From Conoideocrella luteorostrata (Eukaryota > Ascomycota > Sordariomycetes > Hypocreales > Clavicipitaceae): DNA of 64,000 nt. The notes under the pieces are model-generated. The model was not told where the DNA came from. It made no database searches and saw only the letters and a list, made by a program, of their open reading frames with translations. The translations under genes and the position numbers were made by a program. Below, piece after piece: positions 1 through 10,656 of this stretch (position 1 is its first letter; every line of letters begins with the position of its first letter). The stretch covers positions 37,627 to 101,626 of the forward strand of contig JASWJB010000144.1 of the NCBI GenBank assembly GCA_032433595.1, written 5' to 3'.

Positions 1-1743
1 CACCGACGGATACCAACATTGCTTACAAGACCTCCGGTTTACTATGATTACTACGATCCGCGCAGATATCAACCAAAACAGCGTCCAGCAGCATGTCATG
101 ATAATTGATCGCGAGTAATCCTCATATCGATGGAAGCAACCCTCGCCGAAAACAGGGAAGTGAAGCAAAAGGCCTCACAATCAGTTGTATCGGAGTCTAC
201 CACCGAGGGCGAGCAACCCCGCTCTGGGTGTGTGCTGGTGGCCGAAAGGCGAACATGTTTTCTTGAGGCAACAAACCCATTTTGCCCATCAGCAAATAGT
301 GGGAGCTTGACCCCTGCTAGTTGCATCTTATGCAGCTACTATCTCTGTCCCTTGCCACCCGCGTGTCATATGTTCTCCCATCAGAACCCTGTACAACCCT
401 GTCATTAACTCGCATTTGTTCACCTGCACCCTGAATGGGACTTTTCGGGAGCTCAAACTTCCAACGAGTTGCTCCAGCCGTTCAGCTGAATCTCACGGTA
501 TTTCTTACATGAGAAACGACGGTCAAGGATCCAGCCGGAACCCACCACGACATCATCTTGATCTGACCAGACTTCCAAATATTTGCTGTGGGTGGCAAAT
601 TACACCTTTGCTGGGAGATTGACATATTCACACCTCGGTCGAATGCCTTCCTTCAATAAACAGTTTGCCACTGCCGTCTTTCTTCATTTCGGTCACGGAA
701 TGTGTAGCCTTTTCGAGCTTCAACAGCAAACGTCCTTGTTCAGCTTGCAAGGGAGATACAGCACGTTTTTTACCGTCCAAGATACCGTGGTGTACTTCAT
801 TCAGAGCATCAATTTTTGTTCCGGGAATTTCAGAATGGACGCTCCGGTAGTACAGCCAGCATCAACAGAGACCTCGTACGAGACCACCGCAGCTTTGGCA
901 GCCCTCCGCGCAATGCCAATATCTCTCGCTTGTAACCGTTCTGTGCTGTCATTTCTTCAATGAACTCACTGGATAATGACTTTTAAACCTATAAGATGGC
1001 ACACGTATGACCCCACCACGCAATAAGTAATGCCGTGTAACTTATTATAGTTCGCTGGTTTCCGAGATCGTCACTGAGCTAGGATTGTCGGCTTGCAGGA
1101 AAATATGCGCGAGCTTGCCTCATTTGGATGCCTTTACTGCCCTGCCTCTCGCCTTTTCTCATATCTCTTGAGTCTATCTGGCAGTAAATAAAGCTGACAT
1201 GCATGTAACCTAGACAGAAAAAAGGCCAGGCGGACAAATATGAACCTGTTGTCTCTCTAGGGCAATTGGATGCCAAGACCTGGCACAACATACCCTTGCT
1301 ATTCCGGTGGCAACAAGTTTGACTTTCCTTTTTATTCCCTTTTATAACGGTGTACATTTTTGCCGGATGTGTACGTAAGGAGTTACCAGTACCTACCTAT
1401 GCTCACCAGGTTAAGCATAAGTACGACCTTTTCCCCCTTTGATATAACCGGCCGCAACCCAGTTCTCCTACAAAGGCTCGTCTCTCCAAGTCATCTCCAT
1501 TATCAGTGATGTGAGCCATACATAGGAGACATTTTGAGGTGGTATATAATTCAATAAGAGTACGTATTCGTTCTTCACACTTTAAGGTCGACGTATAGTT
1601 TAAGCTAACTATCACAAAGTCGTGTCTTCACCAGATTGCAGAGTGTTTTGACACATCTATCCTTTTAGACTTCGGTTCCTCCCATTTTGTCCTGCCCATT
1701 CGCGCAAAATCGTGGATCCTTTCATCACTAAGCCTGACAAGCA
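1..1743. other. Intergenic, no supported gene
   Basis: No reading frame with convincing codon bias or a recognisable domain was found. Short open frames occur on both strands. One minus-strand stretch around 620-820 stays open for about 60 codons but is bounded by stops and matches no family I know. The region may hold decayed sequence. Confidence 0.5.
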
Positions 1744-2132
1744 ATGTCCCAACCTTCTTCTACCGGCGCTGTGCGCAACTTTTCAACACAGTGCGACTCC
1801 ACCCATCTCACTGACTTCGTGATCAATACTTACCTTAAGCATTCAAAAGGAATTGCCTCCACACAACTAGAGTAGCTAATCCTCAGGGTATCATTAGAAC
1901 TGTCAGCTTAGAAAGCCGACCTGACAACATTCGCCATCAGTATAGCACCGCCCCAAAGGATGGTTCTTACAGCATCAACCGCTTCATCGATCCCGGCCGA
2001 TTTGTGACGTCTCATCACCCCGATAGCCATATTAGAGGCCCTCCGGGTTTCAGACCTCTACGTGTGAGAGAAGCCGAACAGCGATCAAGAATTATGCTTG
2101 CCAGTGTGGAGGCCCAGTTTAGGCGGCAATAG
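1744..2132 (+). CDS. Possible small two-exon gene, hypothetical protein
   Basis: Not recognised. An ATG at 1744 opens a frame running to about 1817. A plausible intron (donor GTGATC at about 1818, acceptor CCTCAG just before GGTATC at about 1888) would join it in phase to a second open stretch that ends with TAG at 2130-2132, giving about 107 residues. The second stretch has strongly C/G-biased third positions (for example TTC ATC GAT CCC GGC CGA), which argues for real coding sequence. It contains the residues DGSYSINRFIDPGRF and a basic C-terminal end EAEQRSRIMLASVEAQFRRQ. No signal peptide or membrane segment is visible. The intron has no good branch site, so the first exon is the weaker part. 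It could instead be a remnant of a larger gene. Confidence 0.3.
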
Positions 2133-3595
2133 ATACGGCAGAGGTGCGCAGAATATGGGCTAACAGGATCTGCTGATGAATGGTTCTGTACATTACTCCC
2201 TTGTCCCTTTTCATAAAAGCTCGATACAATCAGTCTGCTATTATATCATCATTCCTATCCATTCATGAGTAGTAATCCATCCGTCGTTCATGTTTCGTCT
2301 ACTGCATGTATTGTCATGATGCACGAGATGCTTAAACACAGGGAGTCTCTTCCTTTGACCGCTCCACAGGAAGTCATTACACTTTTTATATATTTTCTGC
2401 TTTCCGACCAGGAAATCACTACGAAGTATTCATTTTCCCACAGTCACATAACGTAACCACTTTCTTCTACTTACCCACCCATCTTCCGTATCTACAGCCT
2501 GGGAAACGAGACGCGCTCCGACACGCTCAGCCTCAGAAGCAACAAAGCAATCTGCTTGACTCTTCCGGCCCAGTGTTAAGACGCTCAATCTCAATTCTCA
2601 GCCTCGTCTACGGTTTGGAGCAGACCCCGCTTCCGTGGGAACTTCCGATTATTTCACACCAACGCGGATCTGCTGCTCCTAGATCGTTGCGTCTTCGCCC
2701 TTCCAACAAGTTGTTAGAACTATAACAGATAGTAGACTACTGCTTCATTTCTTTATCTTTATCTTTATCTTTATTTTATTTTATTTTTCTTCCCTGCCAA
2801 TGATACCAGCTCTATGAGAAGACAAGGTTCTCTGACGCGACCACTTTTGAGAAACCTCCAATGCCTCTGTTTGTTGTTACATATGCATACTTCGTGTTTA
2901 TTACCTGGCTGTACATCTTGAATATGTATGAAATGAACTATACGCTCAAACGTGGACAGAGGCAGGATTGGATGATGATGATGTGCCCCAAACTGCTATA
3001 GTTATAGAAAGTAGGAGCCATCCATGTTGAACATTGACATATCAATCCGGAGGCAGACGCCAATTTTTCGCAGCCGTACCCATCCATCTTGTACTCATTC
3101 CCGTTGAACATCATAACATCATACATGTCCGTATGCAAGATACAAGTAATTGCTATGGAGATATCCCTACGTTTGTAGTAGTCACGATCTATTACGGGCG
3201 TGGTAAACTGGACATGCAGAGCCAAGAACTCCTGTCTATTAAGCGCGAAAATCGACTATTATACAACCGTCGGTAGGAGTGCTGTTAGTCTGCCACTCCA
3301 TGTTCTACCAGGTAACAAACGACATGGCACTCTCCCCAATGGTCTCAACTGATTATGCCATATAGTCCCCTTCCGTCTATTCAAGAGTCCGAAACCAGAA
3401 CGACCATCCACTTCTAAAATGAAAATTGAAACAAGTCGGCAGCGATTAGTTGCCTCAGGGCAGGCCCAGCGCTTGGGCTCCAGCCCCACCACAACCACGT
3501 ACAACGTTGCCCCCCTATTTCTCTTGTATCTTCTACCCTGTCATCATCCCTTTCTCTATCTGTTGTTTCGCGCATCGTGGACAAAGAAAATGTGT
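2133..3595. other. Intergenic, no supported gene
   Basis: Contains a pyrimidine-rich repeat near 2751-2788 and a short C/G-biased open stretch at about 2499-2726 with no start codon or recognisable domain. The last part is the 3' flank of the minus-strand phosphate carrier gene. Confidence 0.5.
2751..2788. repeat. (CTTTAT)n-like simple repeat
   Basis: Three to four CTTTAT units grade into TTTTA units. Simple-sequence tract in non-coding DNA. Confidence 0.8.
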
Positions 3596-4883
3596 CTATT
3601 TGGCAATTTCTACACCGCCAGTGGCACCCAAGGCCTTCTTCAAGTCACCTGTTTGCCCGTTAGCATTTATGACGTATAAAAGTAGGGTTCTGATTTAGGT
3701 TCTGATTTATGTCATTGTACATACCGTAGATGGCGAATTGACCGGCAGTCAGAGTACCAACCATGAAGAGACGAGCACCAATACCAGTATAAGAGCCACG
3801 AAGGCCGAGCTCCTTGGCAATCTTGATGAGACGAGAGGTAGTACCTTCACCAGGGAGACCCTTGGTCTTGTTGATCTTGGAGAGCATAGTGTCGGCAGGC
3901 TGAGAAACAATGGCGGCAGCGAAACCAGCAATCAGACCAGAGCCAAGGTTGGCAACGGTCTGCATGCCGTCAGAGAGGGTTTCCTTGGGGTAAGCGCGGA
4001 AGACAGCCTCAGCGACCTTCTCGAAGACGACGAACTTGGCCATGGTGTAGGGGATCCTATAATGTGTTAGATTGCGGCGCATAGAAGTTTAATATCAGGT
4101 GGTGAAAGGAACTCACTGCTTGAAGAGAATGGGACCGAATCCAGCGTAGAAAGCACCGATACCCTCGTTCTTGAGCATCTTGCTGAAACCACCGATAAGA
4201 CCGTTGGCGTAGGTGGGCTCAGAGACGAGACGGATACGGGTAGCCTCAAGAGGGCAAAGAGCGATATCAGCGAAGAATTCGGCGGTGGCAGAAGAGGCGA
4301 GGTAGACAGCAGTGCGGTTCTGGGAGGCGCTCTCGTAACCGAGAACGTTGATCCACTGCTGCTTGAAGAACTCGTAACCACCGAACTTCAGAGCACCCTG
4401 GAGAAAGTAACCGGCAAAGGTAGGACCAACACCGGTCAAGAGAGCGCCAGCACCCTCGTTCTGGACGACCTGGCGGAAACCGCCGAGCAAACCACGGTTG
4501 TAAGTCTTGGGGTCGAGCTGGATACGGGTCTTGACGCTGTTTGGAAAAAACGTTAGCGAACGGGTTCAGTAGCAAAATAAACGCTGTTCGCAAGGGGCCG
4601 CGACAGCCACCAATAGTGACGCCATCGCGCCTGCAATTTCGGCATCGGGGACAAAGGGGTTCGACGCAATCAGAGCGCCTCGGAACAGAATCATTGTAGA
4701 GCATGGAACGTACACATCGACGGGGGTAAGGCCACCGTGGGTGACAGAGCAGCAGACGGCACCAGCCAGCGCGAAGCGGGAGTACAGAGCAAGGCCAGAG
4801 AGCTTCTGGGGCTCAGCAGCCTTGACATTCTGGACGACGGCATCGACCTTGGTCGAGCCAGTGGATTTCGCATCGCTAGCCAT
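3596..4883 (-). CDS. MIR1: Mitochondrial phosphate carrier protein (SLC25 family)
   Basis: Inner-membrane carrier that imports inorganic phosphate with a proton (or in exchange for hydroxide) to feed ATP synthase. Four exons on the minus strand: 4714-4883, 4117-4536, 3725-4056 and 3596-3648. All introns are GT-AG and in phase, giving 324 residues, a normal length for the family. The three mitochondrial-carrier signatures are visible: PVDVVKTR at about 54-61 (created across intron 1), PLEATRIR at about 152-159 and PADTMLSK at about 250-257. The protein ends [14 protein letters not shown], typical of fungal Mir1, and this identified the 53-nt last exon. The start is the ATG at 4881-4883 ([10 protein letters not shown]), with no in-frame alternative close upstream. 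The 5' side faces a 500-bp leader and a doubtful divergent ORF. The last intron contains a duplicated GGTTCTGATTTA. The identification is secure. Confidence 0.96.
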
Positions 4884-5390
4884 TGTGATTGAAGATACTG
4901 ACGATTCTTCAGATAAACCTGAAGAACTAGTACAGAGTGGAGTTGGGGGGAGGGAAAGATGGAAGTCGAAGTGTCGACGTGAAGTGGATTGGAGGGGAAA
5001 GAGGATCACAGAAAAGGGAAAAAACCAGACAGGTGGTTTTGAGGTCTTTTTCGGTGTTGCGGCCACCGGGCAGGCACGGGGCAAGGTAGGCCACTCCGTA
5101 TGGGGCACGCTCTTGCCAAGTCCCGAAGGGATTGAAAAAAAAAATATTAGCTCGGAAACATTCGGGTGTTCCCATTGGCGCGACGACAGCCACACATCAG
5201 GCACATCCATCAGCCACTTACAGTCGTTCATCTGGCATTGCACACTGTCCTAGTACTACTGGAGTCGTTCACCTTGTCGAAATAGAATAAAACTTCTGAT
5301 GGCGGGGAAATCCACACGCTCCTTTAGCCCAACAACCAAAATAACAGAAAGAGCTCAATCTACATTTGCAGCGCCTCGATCAAGTTCGAA
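4884..5390. other. Upstream region of the phosphate carrier gene
   Basis: Leader and promoter side of the minus-strand carrier gene. Long opposite-strand open frames across it (for example about 4741-5253) lack domain content and overlap the carrier exon, so they are taken as chance frames. It has purine-rich stretches and a short A-run near 5137, and no clear TATA box. Confidence 0.5.
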
Positions 5391-5644
5391 ATGCCCTTCC
5401 ATCCAGTGATTCACTCCCATGGCGTAGTGCTCACGTACACCGGATATACCTCGGACCTCTCGCCCCGAACCATTCAGCATTCTTCATCAACCAACGTGTC
5501 CAAGTGAGTCGCCGCGGGAAGTGAAACGTCGAGACCAATTTCGTCCGCCCTGTAACGAGTTGACGCAATCAACTGTATAGGTCGCACAACACATTTTTAA
5601 TCGACTCTGTATTACTCCATAATCATCCTGTCAATACACCTTGA
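5391..5644 (+). CDS. Possible small spliced ORF, hypothetical protein
   Basis: Not recognised. Exon 1 (5391-5503) begins ATG CCC TTC CAT and has C/G-biased third codon positions. It ends at a consensus donor GTGAGT. A 77-bp intron ends in TATAG at 5580, and exon 2 (5581-5644) continues in phase to TGA, giving 58 residues. There is no signal peptide, membrane segment or known motif. The fit of donor, intron size and phase is suggestive. The protein is short, however, and such a fit can arise by chance. It would be transcribed divergently from the phosphate carrier gene. It could alternatively be the first part of a longer gene with further introns. Confidence 0.25.
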
Positions 5645-7531
5645 AAAGTTTCCTTGTTTCTCATCTTCCTTGCCGTCAATTTAAATATATCAAAGACTGT
5701 TTTTCATCATACGCCGTGCCTACAATACTTGAAACAGGAAGATTGCATCACACAGTGCATAGTTCCTCCGTACTTGTATGGAATTGCGATTTCTTGTCGT
5801 GGCTGAATCGCCTACCAGAACACTCTGCGCCACATCCGACTGCTAGGTCACCTACCCTATAAGCTCACGAATTTCGCCGTCAAGATACGCCGTGAGCTCA
5901 TTTTGAGGTTCCAGCATGTCTAAAAGGGCATCCTCTCATGTTCTCGTTCCCTCTCATGTTCTCGTTCCCTCTCATGTTCTTGTTCTTCAGCATTAGTAGA
6001 AACTAAAACAGCTATATAGGCTCATGACTTAACCAATCGCATGGGTAGTCTTCCTGAATGGCCAGGATACATTGGGGATAGCACGTAGGTATTAACTGTC
6101 GCTACACCATGATGGTGATAGTTGTCAAGAATCTATAATGCACTAGCTAAAACCAAGAAGAATAGTTGCAGGTATACTTCCATGACATTGAAGTTCCCTG
6201 ATCAGACTTGTCATCTTTTTGTATGAGCGAATTTCGGAAATTTACAGAATTTCAAACAGATTGTTGGCGCAATGCGTGCCTCCCACATAGCGCGGTTCGC
6301 ACAAATCGCGCAGTCCGGCTCATTGCAACATCCAAAAACACTTCTAGAGACGTTGAAGCCTGCCTGTCGAAAATTTTCTTAAGATGCTACAAGCCCCCAC
6401 GTGAAGCGTCTAATTAATTCAGGTTTATGCAACATCACTGTGTGGCCAGCAGTTCGCGTGTGCTCAAATACGAGTCATCACCACCGGTTTGACAACAGAT
6501 AAGATACCATCTCGCCATGTCAGAAGCGACGCAAAAGTACGAAGTCAAGGGCTTGATTATCAAGAGTATAGAGCAAAAGCTTTTGTCAGGGAGGGAATTG
6601 GCTTGTTCGGTGACTCAGTCCATAAACTAGTTGTTGTGGACGTCTCGGACATTTAGGCGTTATCTCCAACGTTACCTCCGGGTATGATTCCAACCTTCAT
6701 TGCTTTGCGGAGTTCGCACGGGATTCAAAATACAACATAAAGCTAAATAATTACTAATACATTCCATTTAACAACTGGTCGGTTTCGAGCCTCGCCACTT
6801 AAACCCCGATCCAATGCCGATTATGCAAACTGGGCAATAACGTCATGGAAGAGGAGTACTCTGTACTAGACTAACTAATAAATTACCGCTTTTAAAGTGC
6901 TGATGTGCCGAGGCTTTTCGCTACTTGAGTGGAACTCCTGCGTTGTGATTGGGCAATTAACCTCTGTTATCCGAACGCTACACCCCACTTCGATCCAGAT
7001 CCATCGATCGCGGCGGAGTCGTTGGTATTGAAGTTTTTGAACGAACGATAGCTAAACCAACGGTTGGCAAATTCTTCTTCACCAATGTACTAAAATACAA
7101 AGCTGATTTTGACGTGAAAGGTGGCTAGATCATACAGTCGGCAGCCAACTGTGTCTTTTGGTGCTCGATGAATCGTTGAAGCGTATTAGCCCAGAGGCAG
7201 TTTAAAGTTCAACTCTGATTCCACACAGTGGTAATGTCCGCCATAACCCCCCCCCACTTGGGCGATCGGTCTTTTCGAAGTGGCGTTTGAGAAAACGTAT
7301 TCAAGAAATATGACGTTACTCCGCCGTACCGGAGATAAGCTTGACAGTCTAGCACAAAGTACAAACTCGATGTAGTCAGTGGCGGCTTCTTCATGTCCTT
7401 GAGCCACATAAAGGAGGTCAGGCTGCTCCCAAGAACCATCACCAAATAGTCCTTTATTCACTCACGCGCCAGCGAGAAGAAGGAAACTTTAACAACCTCC
7501 AAAACTTCGATCGAAAGTAAAATCACACACA
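5645..7531. other. Intergenic, no supported gene
   Basis: AT-richer than the flanking genes. It holds an 18-bp tandem repeat (5933-5986) and a short C-run near 7250. The last few hundred bases are the promoter side of the alcohol dehydrogenase gene. No domain-bearing frame was seen on either strand. Confidence 0.55.
5933..5986. repeat. 18-bp tandem repeat, three copies
   Basis: The unit CTCTCATGTTCTCGTTCC occurs at 5933-5950 and 5951-5968. A third copy at 5969-5986 has two differences. It is a small minisatellite in non-coding DNA. Confidence 0.9.
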
Positions 7532-8750
7532 ATGGCAACTGATTATAAGTTCGAAGGATGGATGGGCCTGGATGCCGAGTCCGCGAAAGGCAACATGGTT
7601 TGGCAGGAGTATGAGCCTAAGCCATGGGAAGAGACTGATGTCGACATCAAAGTCACCAACTCTGGTATCTGCGGCTCCGACCTACACACTCTTCGTTCTG
7701 GCTGGGTAAGCTTTGAGATACAACTCAAACGTTGACAGACGGCCCTGAAACCAAGTTACTAACGCTAGGCTGATGAGTAGGGTCAAACTCCTTATCCCTG
7801 TGTTGTTGGCCACGAAATCGTTGGTTTAGCTGTCCGTGTCGGTTCTAAGGCTGAGGGCGGCATCAAGGTCGGCGATCTCGTCGGCGTTGGAGCACAATCT
7901 GACTCCTGCTTGGGCCGCGATGGACCTTGCAATGAGTGTAGCAACGGCTCCGAGAACTACTGCACAAAGAATGTCAACACATATGGTTCAGTACACCGCA
8001 ATGGTGGGAAAGCGTATGGTGGCTATTCGCTGTACCACCGATGCCCATCGCATTTTGTAATCAAAATTCCTGATGGTCTTGCACCGGAATATGCCGCCCC
8101 TATGCTTTGTGGTGGCGTTACTGTATACTCGCCGTTGAAACACTTTGGAGCGGGCCCGGGCAAGAAGGTTGCCATCGCTGGTGTTGGAGGCCTCGGCCAT
8201 TTCGCGGTATTATTTGCCAAAGCGCTGGGTGCTGATGAGGTTGTTGGCATCTCACGCAAGGCTAGTAAGCGACAAGAAGCTCTAGACCTTGGATGTGATG
8301 ACTATATCGCTACGGACGACGATGAAGACTGGGGAAAGCACAATGCGCGCCGGTTTGACCTCATCATCAACACCGTTTCGTCTGAGAAGGTATGTTTGAA
8401 CCAACTCAGTGCCCAATCGGAACGCTGAGAGGAGACAAAGATAGCTAACGTGTGCCTTACAGATGCCTATGGGACACTACCTCAGCACACTAGGCTTGGA
8501 TGGCACTCTCGTACAGGTTGGCGCCCCGGAAGGGCCTGTGCCGCTGCGTGTATTCAACATAATTCCTGGCCGCCGCAGGATTGCTGGATCTGGTATTGGT
8601 AGTCCCAAGGAGATTCGCGATATGTTCCAGTTGGCAGTGGAAAAACAAATCAAGCCATGGGTGGAGAAACGTCCTATGAAGGATGCTAACCGGGCCATAA
8701 TCGATATGGAAGCTGGCAAGGCGAGATTCCGATACGTGCTCCAGAACTAA
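7532..8750 (+). CDS. Zinc-dependent alcohol dehydrogenase (cinnamyl-alcohol/ADH6-like)
   Basis: Medium-chain dehydrogenase/reductase that interconverts alcohols and aldehydes, probably with NADP(H) in the cytosol. The substrate cannot be read from sequence. Three exons (7532-7705, 7781-8389, 8463-8750) join in phase to 356 residues, a usual length. Catalytic zinc ligands are visible: C47 in SGICGSD, H69-E70 in VVGHE and C168 in MLCGG. The structural-zinc lobe has C101, C108, C111 and C119, with CNEC and ENYC. The Rossmann motif is GVGGLGH at 192-198. The family resemblance is closest to fungal ADH6/ADH7-type enzymes that reduce bulky or aromatic aldehydes. The start at 7532 is the first ATG of the frame. 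It has no close partner genes, so the context gives no pathway. Confidence 0.93.
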
Positions 8751-9183
8751 GGCGCCACCCTCATATTGCGTTTCTCGGTTGGTTTTTTTTAGTATCAAAC
8801 ACACCAAGGTGGAAGTTGCGCACGTGCAATTCGAATGCGGGATTGGCCGACGTCAAATACGGGAAGCAGAGAGGCTTTGTGGACCTTCACTCAGCGATGT
8901 AGAGTAGTCATGAGGATACGAAATTGACATAAAATGTAGACACCAAGCGTCGTCTGAAGTATATGCATGCTAGGTCATCGACCCATGAAGTGGTCGACAT
9001 TAGCTCAGCTTATCCGATATCGTATCTCATGGGTGGAAATACGGTCCAGTATGACCTGATATCTGGTGTTCGAGATCAAGCCACGAAGAGTCTGATAAAT
9101 AGTGTGGTTTAACTTAACAGTATTCGGTGGATCTGATACCGGAAGTGCGGCTGCCTTGCAAGAGCGTCAGCGATCAATGTTAC

Positions 9184-9480
9184 GGTATGCTGAGCATCCC
9201 TGGTTGTATGAGCTATGCAGCACCGCATCAACCGGAGTTGTGGAACGAGGATCGATCGTTAACGTCAGAGTTGGACAAGCACCGAGATTGTACCAATAAG
9301 ATATCGCTGGCTGAAGGTGTTCAACTGGTGTGCATGCATGAAGGAGGAGTCAGTGGATGCGCGAGCGAACTAGTTGCCTTGGACGAAGTGGACAACCTCG
9401 TATTTGACGCATCGGGTGGGAAGGCACTACCGACCACGGCGTCGTGTCCGGAGCAGGACCGCGGGCAGGATACTAGTTAG
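9184..9480 (+). CDS. Doubtful ORF, hypothetical
   Basis: Not recognised. An open frame of 98 residues from the ATG at 9184 to TAG at 9478-9480 has fairly balanced composition (…GVQLVCMHEGGVSGCASELV…). The frame is also open upstream to about 9118. There a good intron end (branch-like TTAAC followed by ACAG) suggests an unseen 5' exon. No matching first exon could be defined. It may be chance. Confidence 0.15.
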   Translation, partial: GMLSIPGCMSYAAPHQPELWNEDRSLTSELDKHRDCTNKISLAEGVQLVCMHEGGVSGCASELVALDEVDNLVFDASGGKALPTTASCPEQDRGQDTS

Positions 9481-9548
9481 AGGCTGTCTCCGCGCTGCCA
9501 CTTCGGTGTCTCTCTTGACTACCCAGTATGGACTCCGTACAGGGGTAC

Positions 9549-9568
9549 GATACGATACGATACGATAC
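9549..9568. repeat. (GATAC)4 microsatellite
   Basis: Four perfect GATAC units in non-coding DNA. Confidence 0.9.
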
Positions 9569-10161
9569 ACACAAATGAGAAAATATCCTTCATTTGTGCT
9601 TTTGCCCAAGGCATTTCACATTTCATACTCACCGCGGATTTCTTTTGCCTGTTTGTCTTACTGCGTTTTCTTTTTACTTTGTTTGAGGTTTGATGCAGGG
9701 CGCCGGCGCCATGCAGGGGCCGTTGAACGTGCAACGCCGCCTTGCACACGCTTTATGCAGACGCCATGTACGACAATGTTGTGCGATCTGATGTGAAAAT
9801 TTTTTTGTCTTACAGCGCCGCGGATAGCGACCACTGACGATTTCTCCCCACACCAAACAAACAAGAAGAGACAGCCGTTGCCGATGTGGAGGCTCCAAGC
9901 AGATGATGTTGGGTTCATTGACCACAATACGGCCTGACAAAAACCGTGAATCTCCACCATACGAGAGATCGCCCCAGAAAAGCCCGAAGTTCGGTAAAAG
10001 CTGCCTTCAATATTGTGCGTAATAGTACAATATGTGATAGGTTCGCGGCTTAGCTAGCTGCTTGGTTTTGCATCGTGATCACCACTCAATGCATGCCACC
10101 TGTTTACTGGTGTGGTGTAGCTGCACGTCAGCCCAATCAATGATGGGATTGGCAGCTCGCA

Positions 10162-10172
10162 GTACTCCGTAC
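10162..10172. repeat. Dispersed element GTACTCCGTAC
   Basis: One clear copy of an 11-bp element (GTAC-TCC-GTAC, outer GTAC halves inverted) that recurs throughout the intergenic DNA of the window. See the finding for the list of copies. Confidence 0.8.
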
Positions 10173-10635
10173 CGTACCTCCTATTTCATCCAGGTAAAAT
10201 TCTTGGCAAAAGATAAACTGAGAATAACTGCCTCGCCCCTGTAATCGGTTGGCAACCCGAAAGACGATTACTCCGTAATTCCGTAGTAATTACGGAATAG
10301 AGACCAGGGACTAGGGACCAGGGAGTACGGAGGAGGAAGTACACAAAAACAAAACTTACTAAAATAATACGGGGATGATACGGAGCGAGTTGGCCAAGCC
10401 AGGATGCCAGGTGCAAGTTCCGCTTATCTGCACGTCGAGAAGACCGGCTGGCTTGGCCAAGTCTTAACCAGTCATCTCAAATATTGTCTACGTCATAATC
10501 AAGAAGAGGGTCGAGACGCTGAAGCAAGAGCACAATTATGGGCTTCAAAAACGTTGACAAATACAACAGTTGTTCTTTCGTGAGCTTGGGCAATTCCTTG
10601 CGCGCATGAAAAACAAAGAAAGAAAGAAAATCTTT

Positions 10636-10656
10636 AAAATAAATAAATAAATAAAC
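10636..10656. repeat. (AAAT)n microsatellite
   Basis: Five AAAT-like units in an A-rich stretch. Confidence 0.8.

Noticed and set aside
583..963. 126-residue plus-strand frame and an opposing open stretch
   Set aside because: Neither has a recognisable motif; boundaries do not match splice sites.
4741..5253. 170-residue plus-strand frame opposite the phosphate carrier
   Set aside because: Overlaps carrier exon 1 in antisense and has no domain content.
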